A stretch of 64,000 bases of DNA. Source: Pandoraea vervacti (GTDB lineage Bacteria; Pseudomonadota; Gammaproteobacteria; Burkholderiales; Burkholderiaceae). Where the stretch lies: positions 744,001 to 808,000 of the forward strand of contig NZ_CP010897.2 in assembly GCF_000934605.2 (NCBI RefSeq), read 5' to 3'. Made by a program: the position numbers and the translations under genes. Positions 1 through 7,906 of this stretch are shown in pieces; within the stretch, counting starts at the first letter, position 1; each line of letters starts with the position of its first letter. The notes under the pieces were generated by a model that was not told the DNA's origin, ran no database searches, and saw only the letters and a program-made list of their open reading frames with translations.

Positions 1-389
1 CGGAACTGGATCAGCGGATTGCGCTGTACCGCCTCGAGAATCGACAGATGGATGTCGGCACGATGAATCACCGCGTACGGATTGCCGAAGCGTTCGCGAT
101 ACGGCGCACCCACGTCGACCTGGGCGATGATGCTGCGATCGATGGCGTCGCGCAGAGTGATGTGATCGGTAAAGACCGAGCGCCCACGCGCCGCTTCGCC
201 AACGCCGAGCGCATCGAGCGCAGCGAACGCGTTGGCGGCGAGCTGGATGCCGGCGCCGATCTCGCCGATGGTCTCGGCCTGTTCCAGCAGCTCGATGCGT
301 ACCCCCTGATTGGCGAGGGCGAGCGCGGCGGCCAGACCGCCGATGCCACCGCCCACCACGAGCGCTTTGGGTTGATGGGATTGCGTCAT
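1..389 (-). CDS. nagX: FAD-dependent 3-hydroxybenzoate 6-hydroxylase-like monooxygenase (5' part only)
   Basis: Only the first ~129 codons are present; the gene runs off the left edge. The start at 389 has a strong ribosome site (GAGGAGACAAGC before ATG). Residues 9-25 carry the dinucleotide-binding glycine motif VGGGIGGLAAAL, followed by an acidic residue at the end of the second strand, as in class A flavin hydroxylases. Later residues (GEIGAGIQLAANAF, then YAVIHRADIH) match the 3-hydroxybenzoate 6-hydroxylase / salicylate hydroxylase group. It lies 41 nt downstream of maleylpyruvate isomerase in a gentisate operon, so the likely reaction is 3-hydroxybenzoate to gentisate. The substrate is inferred from context; the C-terminal half that would help decide it is absent. 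Confidence 0.75.
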   Translation of the reverse strand, partial: MTQSHQPKALVVGGGIGGLAAALALANQGVRIELLEQAETIGEIGAGIQLAANAFAALDALGVGEAARGRSVFTDHITLRDAIDRSIIAQVDVGAPYRERFGNPYAVIHRADIHLSILEAVQRNPLIQF

Positions 390-430
390 GCTTGTCTCCT
401 CGGGCACTCTCCTGCCCTCGCTGCTCATAC

Positions 431-1072
431 TTACGCCGTGTAGTCCGGCTGACGGCTCGGCGCTGCCGCGACGAATGCCGGATGCGTCGCCGCCGTGTCG
501 TAGACCGCCATCGCGCGCGGATACGGCAACAGATCGCAGCCCATGCGTTGCGCGTTGGCGATCTGCGGAATCAGGCAGACGTCTGCGAGCGTCGGCGCAT
601 CGCCGAAGCACCACGCGCCATGGCCATGCCTGACGAGCAGACGTTCCACCCCCGCCATGCCCTCGGCGACCCAATGGCGATACCAGGCGTCTTTCTGCTC
701 GGCGGACAGCCCCAGCGGCCCCTGCAGGTACTTGAGAATGCGCAGGTTGTTCACCGGATGAATGTCGCAACTGATGAGCATCGCGAGTTCGAGCACGCGG
801 GCGCGCGCCTCGATGTCCTGCGGCACCAGTCGCGTCTGCGGGTACTTCGCGTCGAGATAGTCGAGGATCGCCAGCGACTGACCCAGCGAGAAGTCGCCGT
901 CGACGATGGCGGGCACCGCGGCCGACGCGTTGACTTCGTCGACGTACGGTTGTGCACGGTGTTCTCCGACGCGGATATTCACCGGGACGGTGTCGAAGGC
1001 GAGACCCTTGAGGGCGAGCGCGATGCGCACGCGGTACGAAGTCGAGCTGTTGAAGAAACTGTAGAGCTGCAT
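431..1072 (-). CDS. nagL: maleylpyruvate isomerase (zeta-class GST fold)
   Basis: A 213-residue protein beginning MQLYSFFNSSTSYRVRIAL, the N-terminal thioredoxin-fold half of zeta-class glutathione transferases; SSTSYRVR is the glutathione-thiol contact region. The helical C-terminal half is complete and length is normal. It isomerises maleylpyruvate, the gentisate ring-cleavage product, to fumarylpyruvate in the cytoplasm, normally with glutathione. The start has GAGG about 8 nt upstream and lies 9 nt after the stop of the fumarylpyruvate hydrolase gene, so the two are co-transcribed. Maleylacetoacetate isomerase (tyrosine pathway) is the close alternative, but the gentisate dioxygenase in the same operon makes maleylpyruvate more likely. 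Confidence 0.88.
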   Translation of the reverse strand: MQLYSFFNSSTSYRVRIALALKGLAFDTVPVNIRVGEHRAQPYVDEVNASAAVPAIVDGDFSLGQSLAILDYLDAKYPQTRLVPQDIEARARVLELAMLISCDIHPVNNLRILKYLQGPLGLSAEQKDAWYRHWVAEGMAGVERLLVRHGHGAWCFGDAPTLADVCLIPQIANAQRMGCDLLPYPRAMAVYDTAATHPAFVAAAPSRQPDYTA

Positions 1073-1081
1073 GGACGAACC

Positions 1082-1780
1082 TCAGACCACGCGCACCGTG
1101 ATTTCGCCGAGCCCTTCGACGGCGGTGACCATCGTCTCGCCGGCCTTGACCGGGCCTACGCCTTCGGGGGTGCCGGTGTAGATCAGGTCGCCCGGTTCCA
1201 GACGGAAGAATTGCGACAGATACGACACCGTCTCGGCCACCGACCAGATCAGGTGGGTGATGTCGCTCTTTTGCTTTTGCACGCCGTCGACCGTCAGCGA
1301 AATACCGGCCTTCTCGATGTGACCAACGCTCGACACGGGATGGATCGGACCGATCGGCGCCGAAGCATCGAACGCCTTGCCGATTTCCCACGGACGGCCC
1401 ATCTCGCGCATTTTCATTTGCAGATCGCGACGCGTCATGTCCAGACCCACGGCGTAACCCCACACGTGTTCCAGCGCCTCGTCGAGCGCAATGTCCGAGC
1501 CGGCCTTGCCGATGACAGCGACCAGTTCGGCTTCGTAGTGATAGTTGCTCGTCTGGGCCGGGTACTTCAGTTCGAGGGTGTCGCCGTACGCAACCGGCAC
1601 TACCGCGTCGGCGGGCTTGCAAAAGAAGAAGGGCGGCTCACGATCCGGATCGAAGCCCATTTCGCGGGCATGCGCGGCGTAGTTTCGGCCAACGCAATAC
1701 ACGCGGCGCACGGCGAACAGGTCTTGGCTGCCGACAACGGGAATGCCGACGACGGCCGGCGGAGTGAAGACGTAGGACAT
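1082..1780 (-). CDS. nagK: fumarylpyruvate hydrolase (FAH family)
   Basis: A 232-residue fumarylacetoacetate hydrolase-family enzyme. It shows the family signatures YCVGRNYAAHAREMG near residue 30, FFFCKPADAVV near 50, YEAELVAVIGK near 82 with the metal-ligand glutamates, and the C-terminal LIYTGTPEGVGPV. It cleaves fumarylpyruvate to fumarate and pyruvate, the last step of the glutathione-type gentisate route. It sits between gentisate dioxygenase (94 nt upstream) and maleylpyruvate isomerase (9 nt downstream). The start at 1780 lacks a strong ribosome site, but the N-terminus is of the expected length. Confidence 0.9.
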   Translation of the reverse strand: MSYVFTPPAVVGIPVVGSQDLFAVRRVYCVGRNYAAHAREMGFDPDREPPFFFCKPADAVVPVAYGDTLELKYPAQTSNYHYEAELVAVIGKAGSDIALDEALEHVWGYAVGLDMTRRDLQMKMREMGRPWEIGKAFDASAPIGPIHPVSSVGHIEKAGISLTVDGVQKQKSDITHLIWSVAETVSYLSQFFRLEPGDLIYTGTPEGVGPVKAGETMVTAVEGLGEITVRVV

Positions 1781-1874
1781 GGTGGTTGACTCGTCGGATG
1801 AAGGAGAAGACGGCGGCCGCGCGGGCGGCCGATGTTTAGCTTGTGTGAAGGGTGGTATCGCTCGGACGCACGAT

Positions 1875-2912
1875 TCAAGTGCGCGACTCGCGCAGGAGGT
1901 TCAGCGCGGCGAGCACGGGGCGGTCGGAGTAGCTGAACAGTACGGCGTCGTCCAGCGCCGCGAGTTGCACGGGCGCCCACGACGGCGCCACAAAGTGGTC
2001 GCGCGGCTCGAACTGGAAGACCTCGTCGCCGATGCGCACGGTGCCTCGCCCCTCCACCACGGAGAAGACGGTCGCGTCGGTACTGCGATAGGTCTTGCCC
2101 TGGAAGCCGGCCGGCAGATATTGCATGAACGTCGCCATCGTCGGCATCGGCCAGCCACCGGTCGCCGGGTTGACGTAGCGCAGCTTGATGCCGTCCCACG
2201 GGTCGAGTTCGCCGTTGCGGAACAGCGTATCCAGCGCTTCGCGCGAGCGCGCATATGGATAGCTGAAAATCGGTGAAGTCGGATCGCTCACCTTGTGGTG
2301 CACGGGCAGCATGTTGTAGCCGTATCGGGCGAAGCTGTCGCCTTCGGGGCGCTGCACCGGTTGTTGCGATTCCGGGTAATTTTCGGCGAAGCCGGCGTCG
2401 AAGTACTGAACGAGCGGAATATCGAGTCCGTCGAGCCACACGACCGGCTCGCCGTCGACGGGGTTGCCGTGGTCATGCCACGTCCACGACGGCGTGATGA
2501 TGAAATCGCCCGGGTGCATGGTGGTGCGCTCGCCATTGACGGCGGTCCACGCGCCACGGCCTTCCACGATAAAGCGCAGCGCCGACTGGGTATGACGATG
2601 GCTCGGCGCGATTTCCCCCGGGAGAATCAATTGCAGACCGGCGTACAGCGAACCGGTGATGCTCGACGATCCGGGGGTGCCCGGGTTCTGCAGAATCAGC
2701 ACGCGCCGCACGGCTTCTTCGGCGCTGATGACGCGTCCCGCTTCCATGACCAGCGGACGCACTTCGTTGTATTTCCAGATGGCAGGCGCCACACGCGGGC
2801 GCGGTTGCGGCGGCACAAGACTGTGGAGCGATTCCCACAGGGGGGCCATGTGGTTGAGGCCGATGTGTTCGTAATAGGCGGCGCGTTCGGCGCTGAGGGC
2901 GCGATCGGACAT
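1875..2912 (-). CDS. nagI: gentisate 1,2-dioxygenase (bicupin)
   Basis: A 345-residue bicupin ring-cleavage dioxygenase that converts gentisate to maleylpyruvate with non-haem Fe(II). The first cupin (residues ~90-180) has PSHRHTQSALRFIVEG and then WTWHDHGN, giving the iron-ligand histidines; a second cupin follows around residues 260-330. I place the start at 2912 rather than the in-frame ATG at 2924, because GGAGACAAGC lies directly upstream of 2912, the same leader as the hydroxylase gene at the window edge. It is first in the leftward operon and divergent from the LysR gene at 3112. No salicylate 5-hydroxylase genes are visible, so the peripheral substrate is probably 3-hydroxybenzoate. 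Confidence 0.93.
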   Translation of the reverse strand: MSDRALSAERAAYYEHIGLNHMAPLWESLHSLVPPQPRPRVAPAIWKYNEVRPLVMEAGRVISAEEAVRRVLILQNPGTPGSSSITGSLYAGLQLILPGEIAPSHRHTQSALRFIVEGRGAWTAVNGERTTMHPGDFIITPSWTWHDHGNPVDGEPVVWLDGLDIPLVQYFDAGFAENYPESQQPVQRPEGDSFARYGYNMLPVHHKVSDPTSPIFSYPYARSREALDTLFRNGELDPWDGIKLRYVNPATGGWPMPTMATFMQYLPAGFQGKTYRSTDATVFSVVEGRGTVRIGDEVFQFEPRDHFVAPSWAPVQLAALDDAVLFSYSDRPVLAALNLLRESRT

Positions 2913-3001
2913 GCTTGTCTCCATGTTGGATGGGAGCCCGGTCTGCTCGTCTAGCGAGCGCTGCCTGCGGACTGGCCGTGGCTTTCGGGTCTATGGATAG
3001 C

Positions 3002-3068
3002 GTTATACTCGGCGAGACATATTCTTTGAAATGAATAAATCATCGGATCCATACGAAAAATCGTATGG
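3002..3068 (-). promoter_or_regulatory. gentisate operon promoter with upstream LysR-type operator
   Basis: On the minus strand TTCAAA (3030-3025) and TATAAC (3007-3002) are separated by exactly 17 nt and would start transcription near 2995. Upstream lies a perfect palindrome, CCATACGA-AAAA-TCGTATGG at 3049-3068, containing ATAC-N8-GTAT. This is close to the ATAC-N7-GTAT boxes of BenM/CatM-type LysR regulators. Its centre is about 63 nt upstream of the predicted start, where LysR recognition sites normally lie. It also overlaps the likely promoter of the divergent LysR gene, consistent with autoregulation. Confidence 0.6.
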
Positions 3069-3111
3069 GTCGGGTCATGGCGAGGTATCGCCGGGTGCCG
3101 GGAGATTGCGT

Positions 3112-4062
3112 ATGGATTGGACTCATCGCTTGCGTCTGCGCAACTTGCAGATGCTGCTGACGCTCGCGCAGACCGGGAACATGAGCCAGTCTGCGGCGTT
3201 GCTCAATACGACCCAGCCCGGGCTATCCAAGTGGCTCAAGGATCTGGAGGACGATATCGGCCTGCCGCTGTTCGAGCGTCAGGCGCGCGGGTTGCGTCCA
3301 ACGTCATACGGGGAGGCGTTGATTCAGCATGCACGGCGTATCGAAGCGCAACTCGATACCGCGCGCGACGATCTCGACGCCATGCGCGAGGGCGGCAGCG
3401 GACTGGTGGCGATCGGCACGTCGGGGGCGTCTTCGGCGGATACGGTGCCGCTGGCTGTGCTGCTGCTCTTGCAGCGGATGCCGCGTGTTCAGGCGCGGGT
3501 GGTCGAAAACACGATGGACCGGTTGATGAACCAGCTGGCGCACAGCGAGATCGACATCGTCGTCGGGCGTTCGGCGCCGGAGTTGCAGGATCGGAATGTG
3601 CGCGCTGAGGCGCTGTATCTGGAGCCATTGCACTTCGTCGCGCGTGCGCGGCATCCGGTGTTTTCGCTCCCGGAGGTCAACTGGGCCGACATGCAGCGTT
3701 ACCGCTGGGTCGTCTGGCCGCGCGGCACACCGATTCGCAACGCGCTGGAAGCGGCGCTGGCCGAGGCCGGGTATCCGTTGCCGAACGACACGGTCGAATC
3801 GAATTCCACCATTCTCAATCTCACGCTACTCAACAACAGCGACATGATCGGCCTGGCATCGCATCGCACGGCGAGTCGGCTTCAGGCGTTGGGCGCGCTG
3901 CGCATTGTGCCGTTACGGCTGGCGGGCTTCGGCGGCGTCTCGATGTACTGGCGCGACGACGGTGCCAATCGCGCCGCCGTGGCCGAAGCGCTCGAGTGCC
4001 TGCGCTCTGCGGCGACCCGCTCGACCGGGGACTTCATCGAGGGAATCGAGGGGGAGGGGTGA
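3112..4062 (+). CDS. LysR-family regulator, probable activator of the gentisate operon
   Basis: A 316-residue LysR-type regulator. The winged-helix DNA-binding domain is at residues ~8-68 (LQMLLTLAQTGNMSQSAALL, then TQPGLSKWLKDLED), followed by a periplasmic-binding-like co-inducer domain. The ATG at 3112 is chosen over the upstream one at 3031 because it has GGAGA six nt before it and puts the HTH at the usual distance from the N-terminus. It is divergent from the gentisate operon with a palindromic operator between them, so it most likely senses gentisate or a hydroxybenzoate. The inducer is inferred. Confidence 0.85.
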   Translation: MDWTHRLRLRNLQMLLTLAQTGNMSQSAALLNTTQPGLSKWLKDLEDDIGLPLFERQARGLRPTSYGEALIQHARRIEAQLDTARDDLDAMREGGSGLVAIGTSGASSADTVPLAVLLLLQRMPRVQARVVENTMDRLMNQLAHSEIDIVVGRSAPELQDRNVRAEALYLEPLHFVARARHPVFSLPEVNWADMQRYRWVVWPRGTPIRNALEAALAEAGYPLPNDTVESNSTILNLTLLNNSDMIGLASHRTASRLQALGALRIVPLRLAGFGGVSMYWRDDGANRAAVAEALECLRSAATRSTGDFIEGIEGEG

Positions 4063-4125
4063 GGGCTGAGGGTGATGAAGGCTAAGGGTGACGGCGTTAG
4101 CGGTTGCGGGTTTGGGACGGGGGCG

Positions 4126-4150
4126 AGCCGCCTCGTGCGAGGCGGTTTTG
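4126..4150 (+). terminator. rho-independent terminator after the LysR gene
   Basis: CCGCCTCG at 4128-4135 pairs perfectly with CGAGGCGG at 4138-4145 and is followed directly by TTTT. It lies 65 nt after the LysR stop and just before the end of the convergent HEPN gene. The T-run is only on the plus-strand side. Confidence 0.7.
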
Positions 4151-4156
4151 GCGGCG

Positions 4157-4765
4157 TCAACGGATCAGCCTGTGGAACGTCTCGCCCAATTGCCTCATAA
4201 ATCGGGCAGCTTCTACGGCACCTTCACGACTGATCGGTTGTTTCACATCGTCGTCAGATCGCAGGTCCGCTTCATGAGCAATGGCATTACGTCGTTGCAC
4301 AATGGATTTCAACATTTCGCGAACCCCCTTTTCTTCCTCTCCCATCGCAGCGGCGATCCTTTGCCATTTGCGATTCTCGGGCCAGATGTAACTCAGGCCA
4401 TCGGCGACCTTTTCCGGGTGCTGAAAGGATAATGTCCGTAGCTTGTCGCGAATTGATCTGGCGAACACGGTATCGCGAGGAGACTCTCCAGCATTGTCCA
4501 GTCGAGCGACGATTTTCAGCGGGATCGGTTCGTCAAGGTACTTTGGCGTCGTTGCTCGATTGCCTGCATACGCCTCGACAATGCCCGTGTGGATGATGTC
4601 GTGCATAAGCTTGTCGAACGCACTGACCGAACATACGATTTTCGAACGCAGCAGATCATCAGCGTTGGCGTTGCTCGGCATGTTTTGGCGAACGTAGTCG
4701 TACACGCTGGTGAGCGCGTCCACATCGTCCATGTTGGATCGGAAGGAAACCAGTGCGTTATGCAT
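4157..4765 (-). CDS. HEPN-domain protein, putative RNase of a ParA/HEPN pair
   Basis: A 202-residue all-alpha protein. Near residues 155-165 it has QRRNAIAHEAD, which fits the R-x4-H catalytic motif of HEPN ribonucleases of the RiboL-PSP / MAE_28990 type; an earlier helix (SKIVCSVSAFDKLMHDII) also matches this group. HEPN proteins with this motif are typically metal-independent RNases used in toxin-antitoxin and abortive-infection systems. The start codon lies inside the end of the upstream ParA-like gene (8-nt overlap), so the two are translationally coupled. Function as an RNase is inferred from the motif and was not tested. The family name is from memory. Confidence 0.7.
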   Translation of the reverse strand: MHNALVSFRSNMDDVDALTSVYDYVRQNMPSNANADDLLRSKIVCSVSAFDKLMHDIIHTGIVEAYAGNRATTPKYLDEPIPLKIVARLDNAGESPRDTVFARSIRDKLRTLSFQHPEKVADGLSYIWPENRKWQRIAAAMGEEEKGVREMLKSIVQRRNAIAHEADLRSDDDVKQPISREGAVEAARFMRQLGETFHRLIR

Positions 4766-5789
4766 ATTCCATTAAAGCGTCGAGTGCGGCAGTCAGATTC
4801 TGGAATTGGGATCGCAAAAGGTCGCGCCGGGCAATGCCGTCCGGGACATGATGTCGGATGTCCTCAAGATCCTGATCCGTGAGCGCAAGGGGCGCAACGC
4901 CAACGTCGATGGCTTTGGCAAGCAATCCACTGAAGTCCACAATCTCTTCGAGAACGTATCCGTTCGTATGACACCTTTGTGAATACTGCTCAGGTGCAAG
5001 GGTCATGCCCCGGTCGCGAATATGGGGAAAGAAGTCATCGAGCACCACCGACTTGATGTCATCGATGGTGTGCCCAGCAGGCGCTTTCGTCCGTCCGATG
5101 CGGTTATCTACTTGATGAAACAGTATCCCGGCGAACTTCGGCGTGCCGGGGCGAAGCGCATAGATAGCGTCTTCAAGTTCGCGGAAGGTATTGCGCTTCC
5201 ACTGAAGCCAGCGCGAAACCGTATATTTCATCTTTTTCAGCGCTAACCACGAGAATCGATCCAACGTTATCGGCACCACGAAGTAATCGCTGTGCAGGAA
5301 GAGATTTTGATTGATGGCACTGAGTCCCGCCGCGAGGTTGATGAGTGTGATGTCGATGTCGTATTTGCGCTCGCTCAATTCGATCAGCCGGTTGAACGCG
5401 CCGGGGGTGTTCTGAATTGAAGGAAGTCTGTCGCCTGCGTCCTGAACGAGCGTCAGATAGAGGTCGCAGTCGGATAAATTCGGATGACCGGCCAGCACGC
5501 GAAGATTCGAAGACCGCGAGGCTGCCGGACAGTCGATCGGCTTGATGAGCAGCGGGTCCATGACGAAGGCTGCGCTGGTGCCGTCTTTCAGGTTGTGTCG
5601 ACGCGTGCGCTCGTTCGAGTAATGCGCATCGAAGTCGTCCCGCAGAATCAAGCTGGTCAGATCGCATTTCGGATCCGCATCGACCAGCAGCACGCGATAT
5701 TTCTCTGCGAGCGACCAGCCGAGGTTATAGATCGGCATCGTGTTGCTTACGCTGCCGCTGGGGTTGAACAGCACCAGACGCTTGACCAT
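4758..5789 (-). CDS. ParA/MinD-like ATPase-fold protein with degenerate Walker A
   Basis: A 343-residue protein of the AAA_31/ParA-like group. The start at 5789 has AGGAG six nt upstream. The first strand and P-loop read VLFNPSGSVSNTMPIYNLGW, where relatives have a KGGVSKTT-type loop: the catalytic and nucleotide-binding lysines are replaced by Ser and Asn. The next strand, VLLVDADPKCDLTSL, is well conserved. The Walker B segment is LINLAAGLSAINQ, with Asn where Asp is usual. The fold is clear, but ATP hydrolysis is doubtful. It is followed by, and overlaps, the HEPN gene. Its role may be as regulator or antitoxin for the HEPN protein; this is inference. No plasmid partition partner (ParB) is nearby. 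Confidence 0.75.
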   Translation of the reverse strand: MVKRLVLFNPSGSVSNTMPIYNLGWSLAEKYRVLLVDADPKCDLTSLILRDDFDAHYSNERTRRHNLKDGTSAAFVMDPLLIKPIDCPAASRSSNLRVLAGHPNLSDCDLYLTLVQDAGDRLPSIQNTPGAFNRLIELSERKYDIDITLINLAAGLSAINQNLFLHSDYFVVPITLDRFSWLALKKMKYTVSRWLQWKRNTFRELEDAIYALRPGTPKFAGILFHQVDNRIGRTKAPAGHTIDDIKSVVLDDFFPHIRDRGMTLAPEQYSQRCHTNGYVLEEIVDFSGLLAKAIDVGVAPLALTDQDLEDIRHHVPDGIARRDLLRSQFQNLTAALDALMEYA

Positions 5790-6128
5790 TTTTCGCTCCT
5801 GCGTGGATGAGATGGGGGGACGAGCATGCGGCGCCAAATGTTGCAGAAACCGCGACTGCCAAGACTGAAAATTCATCACGTCGAGATCCGTACTTGAAGA
5901 GAGCGCACAGTCTCGCAAGGATCCCCCGTCGGCGCTGACACTCGAACGTCGCTCGTTCCCCCGGAATCGCATACCTTTCAAAGGCTTAGCGTTGGCCTGA
6001 AGGGGCCGTTTATCCGACGTTGCCTATGCCCGCCGTGCCACGTGCGTAAAGCCGCGCGACAAACCCCAAAGCGCATCGGGCGGTTTGCTAAACTTGCCGC
6101 CTGTCGAAGTCACTCTCTCGGGGCACCA
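5790..6128. other. intergenic region between the ParA-like gene and ruvA
   Basis: This 339-nt divergent gap must contain the promoters of the ParA/HEPN pair and of ruvA. I see no credible gene, RNA or strong repeat in it, and no ruvC remnant upstream of ruvA. Confidence 0.5.
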
Positions 6129-6710
6129 ATGATTGGTCGCATCTCCGGCACGCTGCTGGAAAAGAATCCGCCGCACATCCTGGTCGATTGCCAGGGCGTG
6201 GGCTATGAAATCTCGGTGCCGATGAGCACCTTCTTCAATCTGCCGAACGTCGGCGAGCGCGTCACGCTGCTCACGCAGTTCATCGTGCGTGAAGACGCCC
6301 AACTGCTCTTCGGATTCGGTTCGCCGGACGAGCGCAATACCTTTCGCGAACTCCTCAAGATCTCGGGCGTCGGCGCGCGCACGGCGCTGGCCATTCTCTC
6401 GGGGATGAGCGTTGCCGACATCGCGCAGGCCGTGACGCTGCAAGAGTCGGGACGTCTGACGAAGATTCCGGGTATCGGCAAGAAGACTGCCGAGCGTCTG
6501 TTGCTCGAGCTCAAGGGAAAGCTCGGCGCGCAACTCGGCACGGTCGCGGGCGCCGCCGCGCCGCACGATCACAAGAGCGACGTCGTCAACGCGCTGCTGG
6601 CCTTGGGATACTCCGACAAGGAAGCGCTGGCCGCCGTCAAGACGGTGCCCGAGGGCACGACGGTCTCCGACGGCATCAAGCACGCGCTCAAGTCGCTCTC
6701 GAAGGCTTGA
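6129..6710 (+). CDS. ruvA: Holliday junction branch migration protein RuvA
   Basis: A complete 193-residue RuvA. Domain I (OB fold, residues 1-65) starts MIGRISGTLLEKNPP. Domain II has two helix-hairpin-helix motifs, LLKISGVGARTALAIL and LTKIPGIGKKTAERLL. Domain III (residues ~147-193) is the RuvB-binding UBA-like helix bundle, VNALLALGYSDKEALAAV. RuvA binds four-way junctions and loads the RuvB helicase. In most betaproteobacteria it lies between ruvC and ruvB. Here the upstream neighbour is the divergent ParA-like gene and the downstream neighbour is a LysR gene, so it is either displaced or a second copy. Confidence 0.96.
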   Translation: MIGRISGTLLEKNPPHILVDCQGVGYEISVPMSTFFNLPNVGERVTLLTQFIVREDAQLLFGFGSPDERNTFRELLKISGVGARTALAILSGMSVADIAQAVTLQESGRLTKIPGIGKKTAERLLLELKGKLGAQLGTVAGAAAPHDHKSDVVNALLALGYSDKEALAAVKTVPEGTTVSDGIKHALKSLSKA

Positions 6711-6830
6711 TCCCCGGTCATTTGGCGACGTCGTCATGAGCCATTTGCGCACCGACGCACTGAGGCGAAGCCGCGTCGCTTGGCCGACAGTCGTGCGCAC
6801 AGGCGCGCGGAACGCGCGCTAGGAGACGGT

Positions 6831-7739
6831 ATGCAACTGCGATGGCTTGAAGACTTCGTCGAACTGGCACGCACGCGCAGCTTTACGCGGGCGGCGGAAA
6901 ACCGTTTCGTCACGCATCCGGCATTCGGTCGACGCATTCGCGCATTGGAGGAGTGGGTCGGCACGAGACTCGTCGAGCGCAGCAAGCCGCTGGAACTCAC
7001 CGCCGCCGGCACCGTGTTTCTCGACGCGGCCACGAACGCACTCGACATCCTTCACAGCGCCCGCACGCAGTTGCAGGACGCCGCTCCCACGCTCGAAAAC
7101 AACCTGAAAATCGCGACCGGCCGCACACTGGCCGCCACCTTCTTCCCGGACTGGTACGACGAAACCGTCTCGCGCATCGGCTTCTTTACCGCAACGCTGT
7201 CGACCGGCGGCGCAGAGGAAGCGATCCTTCGGCTCGCGGCGGGGGAGGTCGATCTGCTCATCGTCTACTCCAGTGCCCACACGCGCTTGCTCATCGACCA
7301 GGAACGTTTCGACTGGCTGAGCGTGGCGCGCGAGGTGCTGGTGCCGGTGAGTGCGCTCGATGCCAAGGGGCGCGCCCGGTATCGGCTATCCGCGGGCCCG
7401 TCTCCCATTCCATGGCTCGCCTTCACCCGCACGCTGACACTGCGTGCCGTGCTCGCCCGTCATCTGGCGGAGATGCCGAATCGTCCGACGCTCAAGCCTG
7501 TCTATCAGGCCGATTCATACGAAGCCATTCTCGCGATGGCCAGACGCGGGGCGGGCATCGCGTGGCTGCCGCAACGTCTGGTGGCCGACGACGTGTCGCG
7601 CGGCACGCTCGCCATCGTCGGTGGCAAGGACTGGCAGATCGGCTTCGACATCGCGCTTTACCGGCGGCGTCACCAGCCGCATCACGTGCTCGATGCGATC
7701 TGGCAAAGTGCGCGCTCGGCCGCCGGTGACGACGTCTGA
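6831..7739 (+). CDS. LysR-family regulator, HypT-like
   Basis: A 302-residue LysR regulator. The start at 6831 has AGGAGA five nt upstream; an in-frame ATG at 6780 is less likely. The HTH region (MQLRWLEDFVELARTRSF, then VTHPAFGRRIRALEEWVG) resembles the HypT/YjiE subgroup, whose Escherichia coli member responds to hypochlorite through methionine oxidation. I cannot show that this protein has the same sensor. It lies 120 nt after ruvA on the same strand and is convergent with the permease gene that follows. Confidence 0.8.
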   Translation: MQLRWLEDFVELARTRSFTRAAENRFVTHPAFGRRIRALEEWVGTRLVERSKPLELTAAGTVFLDAATNALDILHSARTQLQDAAPTLENNLKIATGRTLAATFFPDWYDETVSRIGFFTATLSTGGAEEAILRLAAGEVDLLIVYSSAHTRLLIDQERFDWLSVAREVLVPVSALDAKGRARYRLSAGPSPIPWLAFTRTLTLRAVLARHLAEMPNRPTLKPVYQADSYEAILAMARRGAGIAWLPQRLVADDVSRGTLAIVGGKDWQIGFDIALYRRRHQPHHVLDAIWQSARSAAGDDV

Positions 7740-7906
7740 CGAGCGGGGATAAGAAAGGTAGGAAACGGGGGAAGGGCAGGAAGGGCAGGGGAAAGCGCAG
7801 ATGTCAGGCCGTCGCGCGCATGCCGACGCGTGCGCACGAGGTAATCGGTCGATCCATTGCGCTCGGGGCAGACGCGTCGCGCGATGCAAGCGTCCGCCCG
7901 TTGCGA

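Noticed and set aside
392..1789. Long plus-strand frame (465 codons) over the maleylpyruvate isomerase and fumarylpyruvate hydrolase genes
   Set aside because: It is the antisense shadow of two well-recognised enzymes, with an Arg/His-rich composition typical of shadows in high-GC DNA.
4758..5789. Plasmid partition system (ParA) indicating an integrated plasmid
   Set aside because: No ParB, parS-like repeats or replication gene nearby; the partner is a HEPN protein and the P-loop is degenerate.
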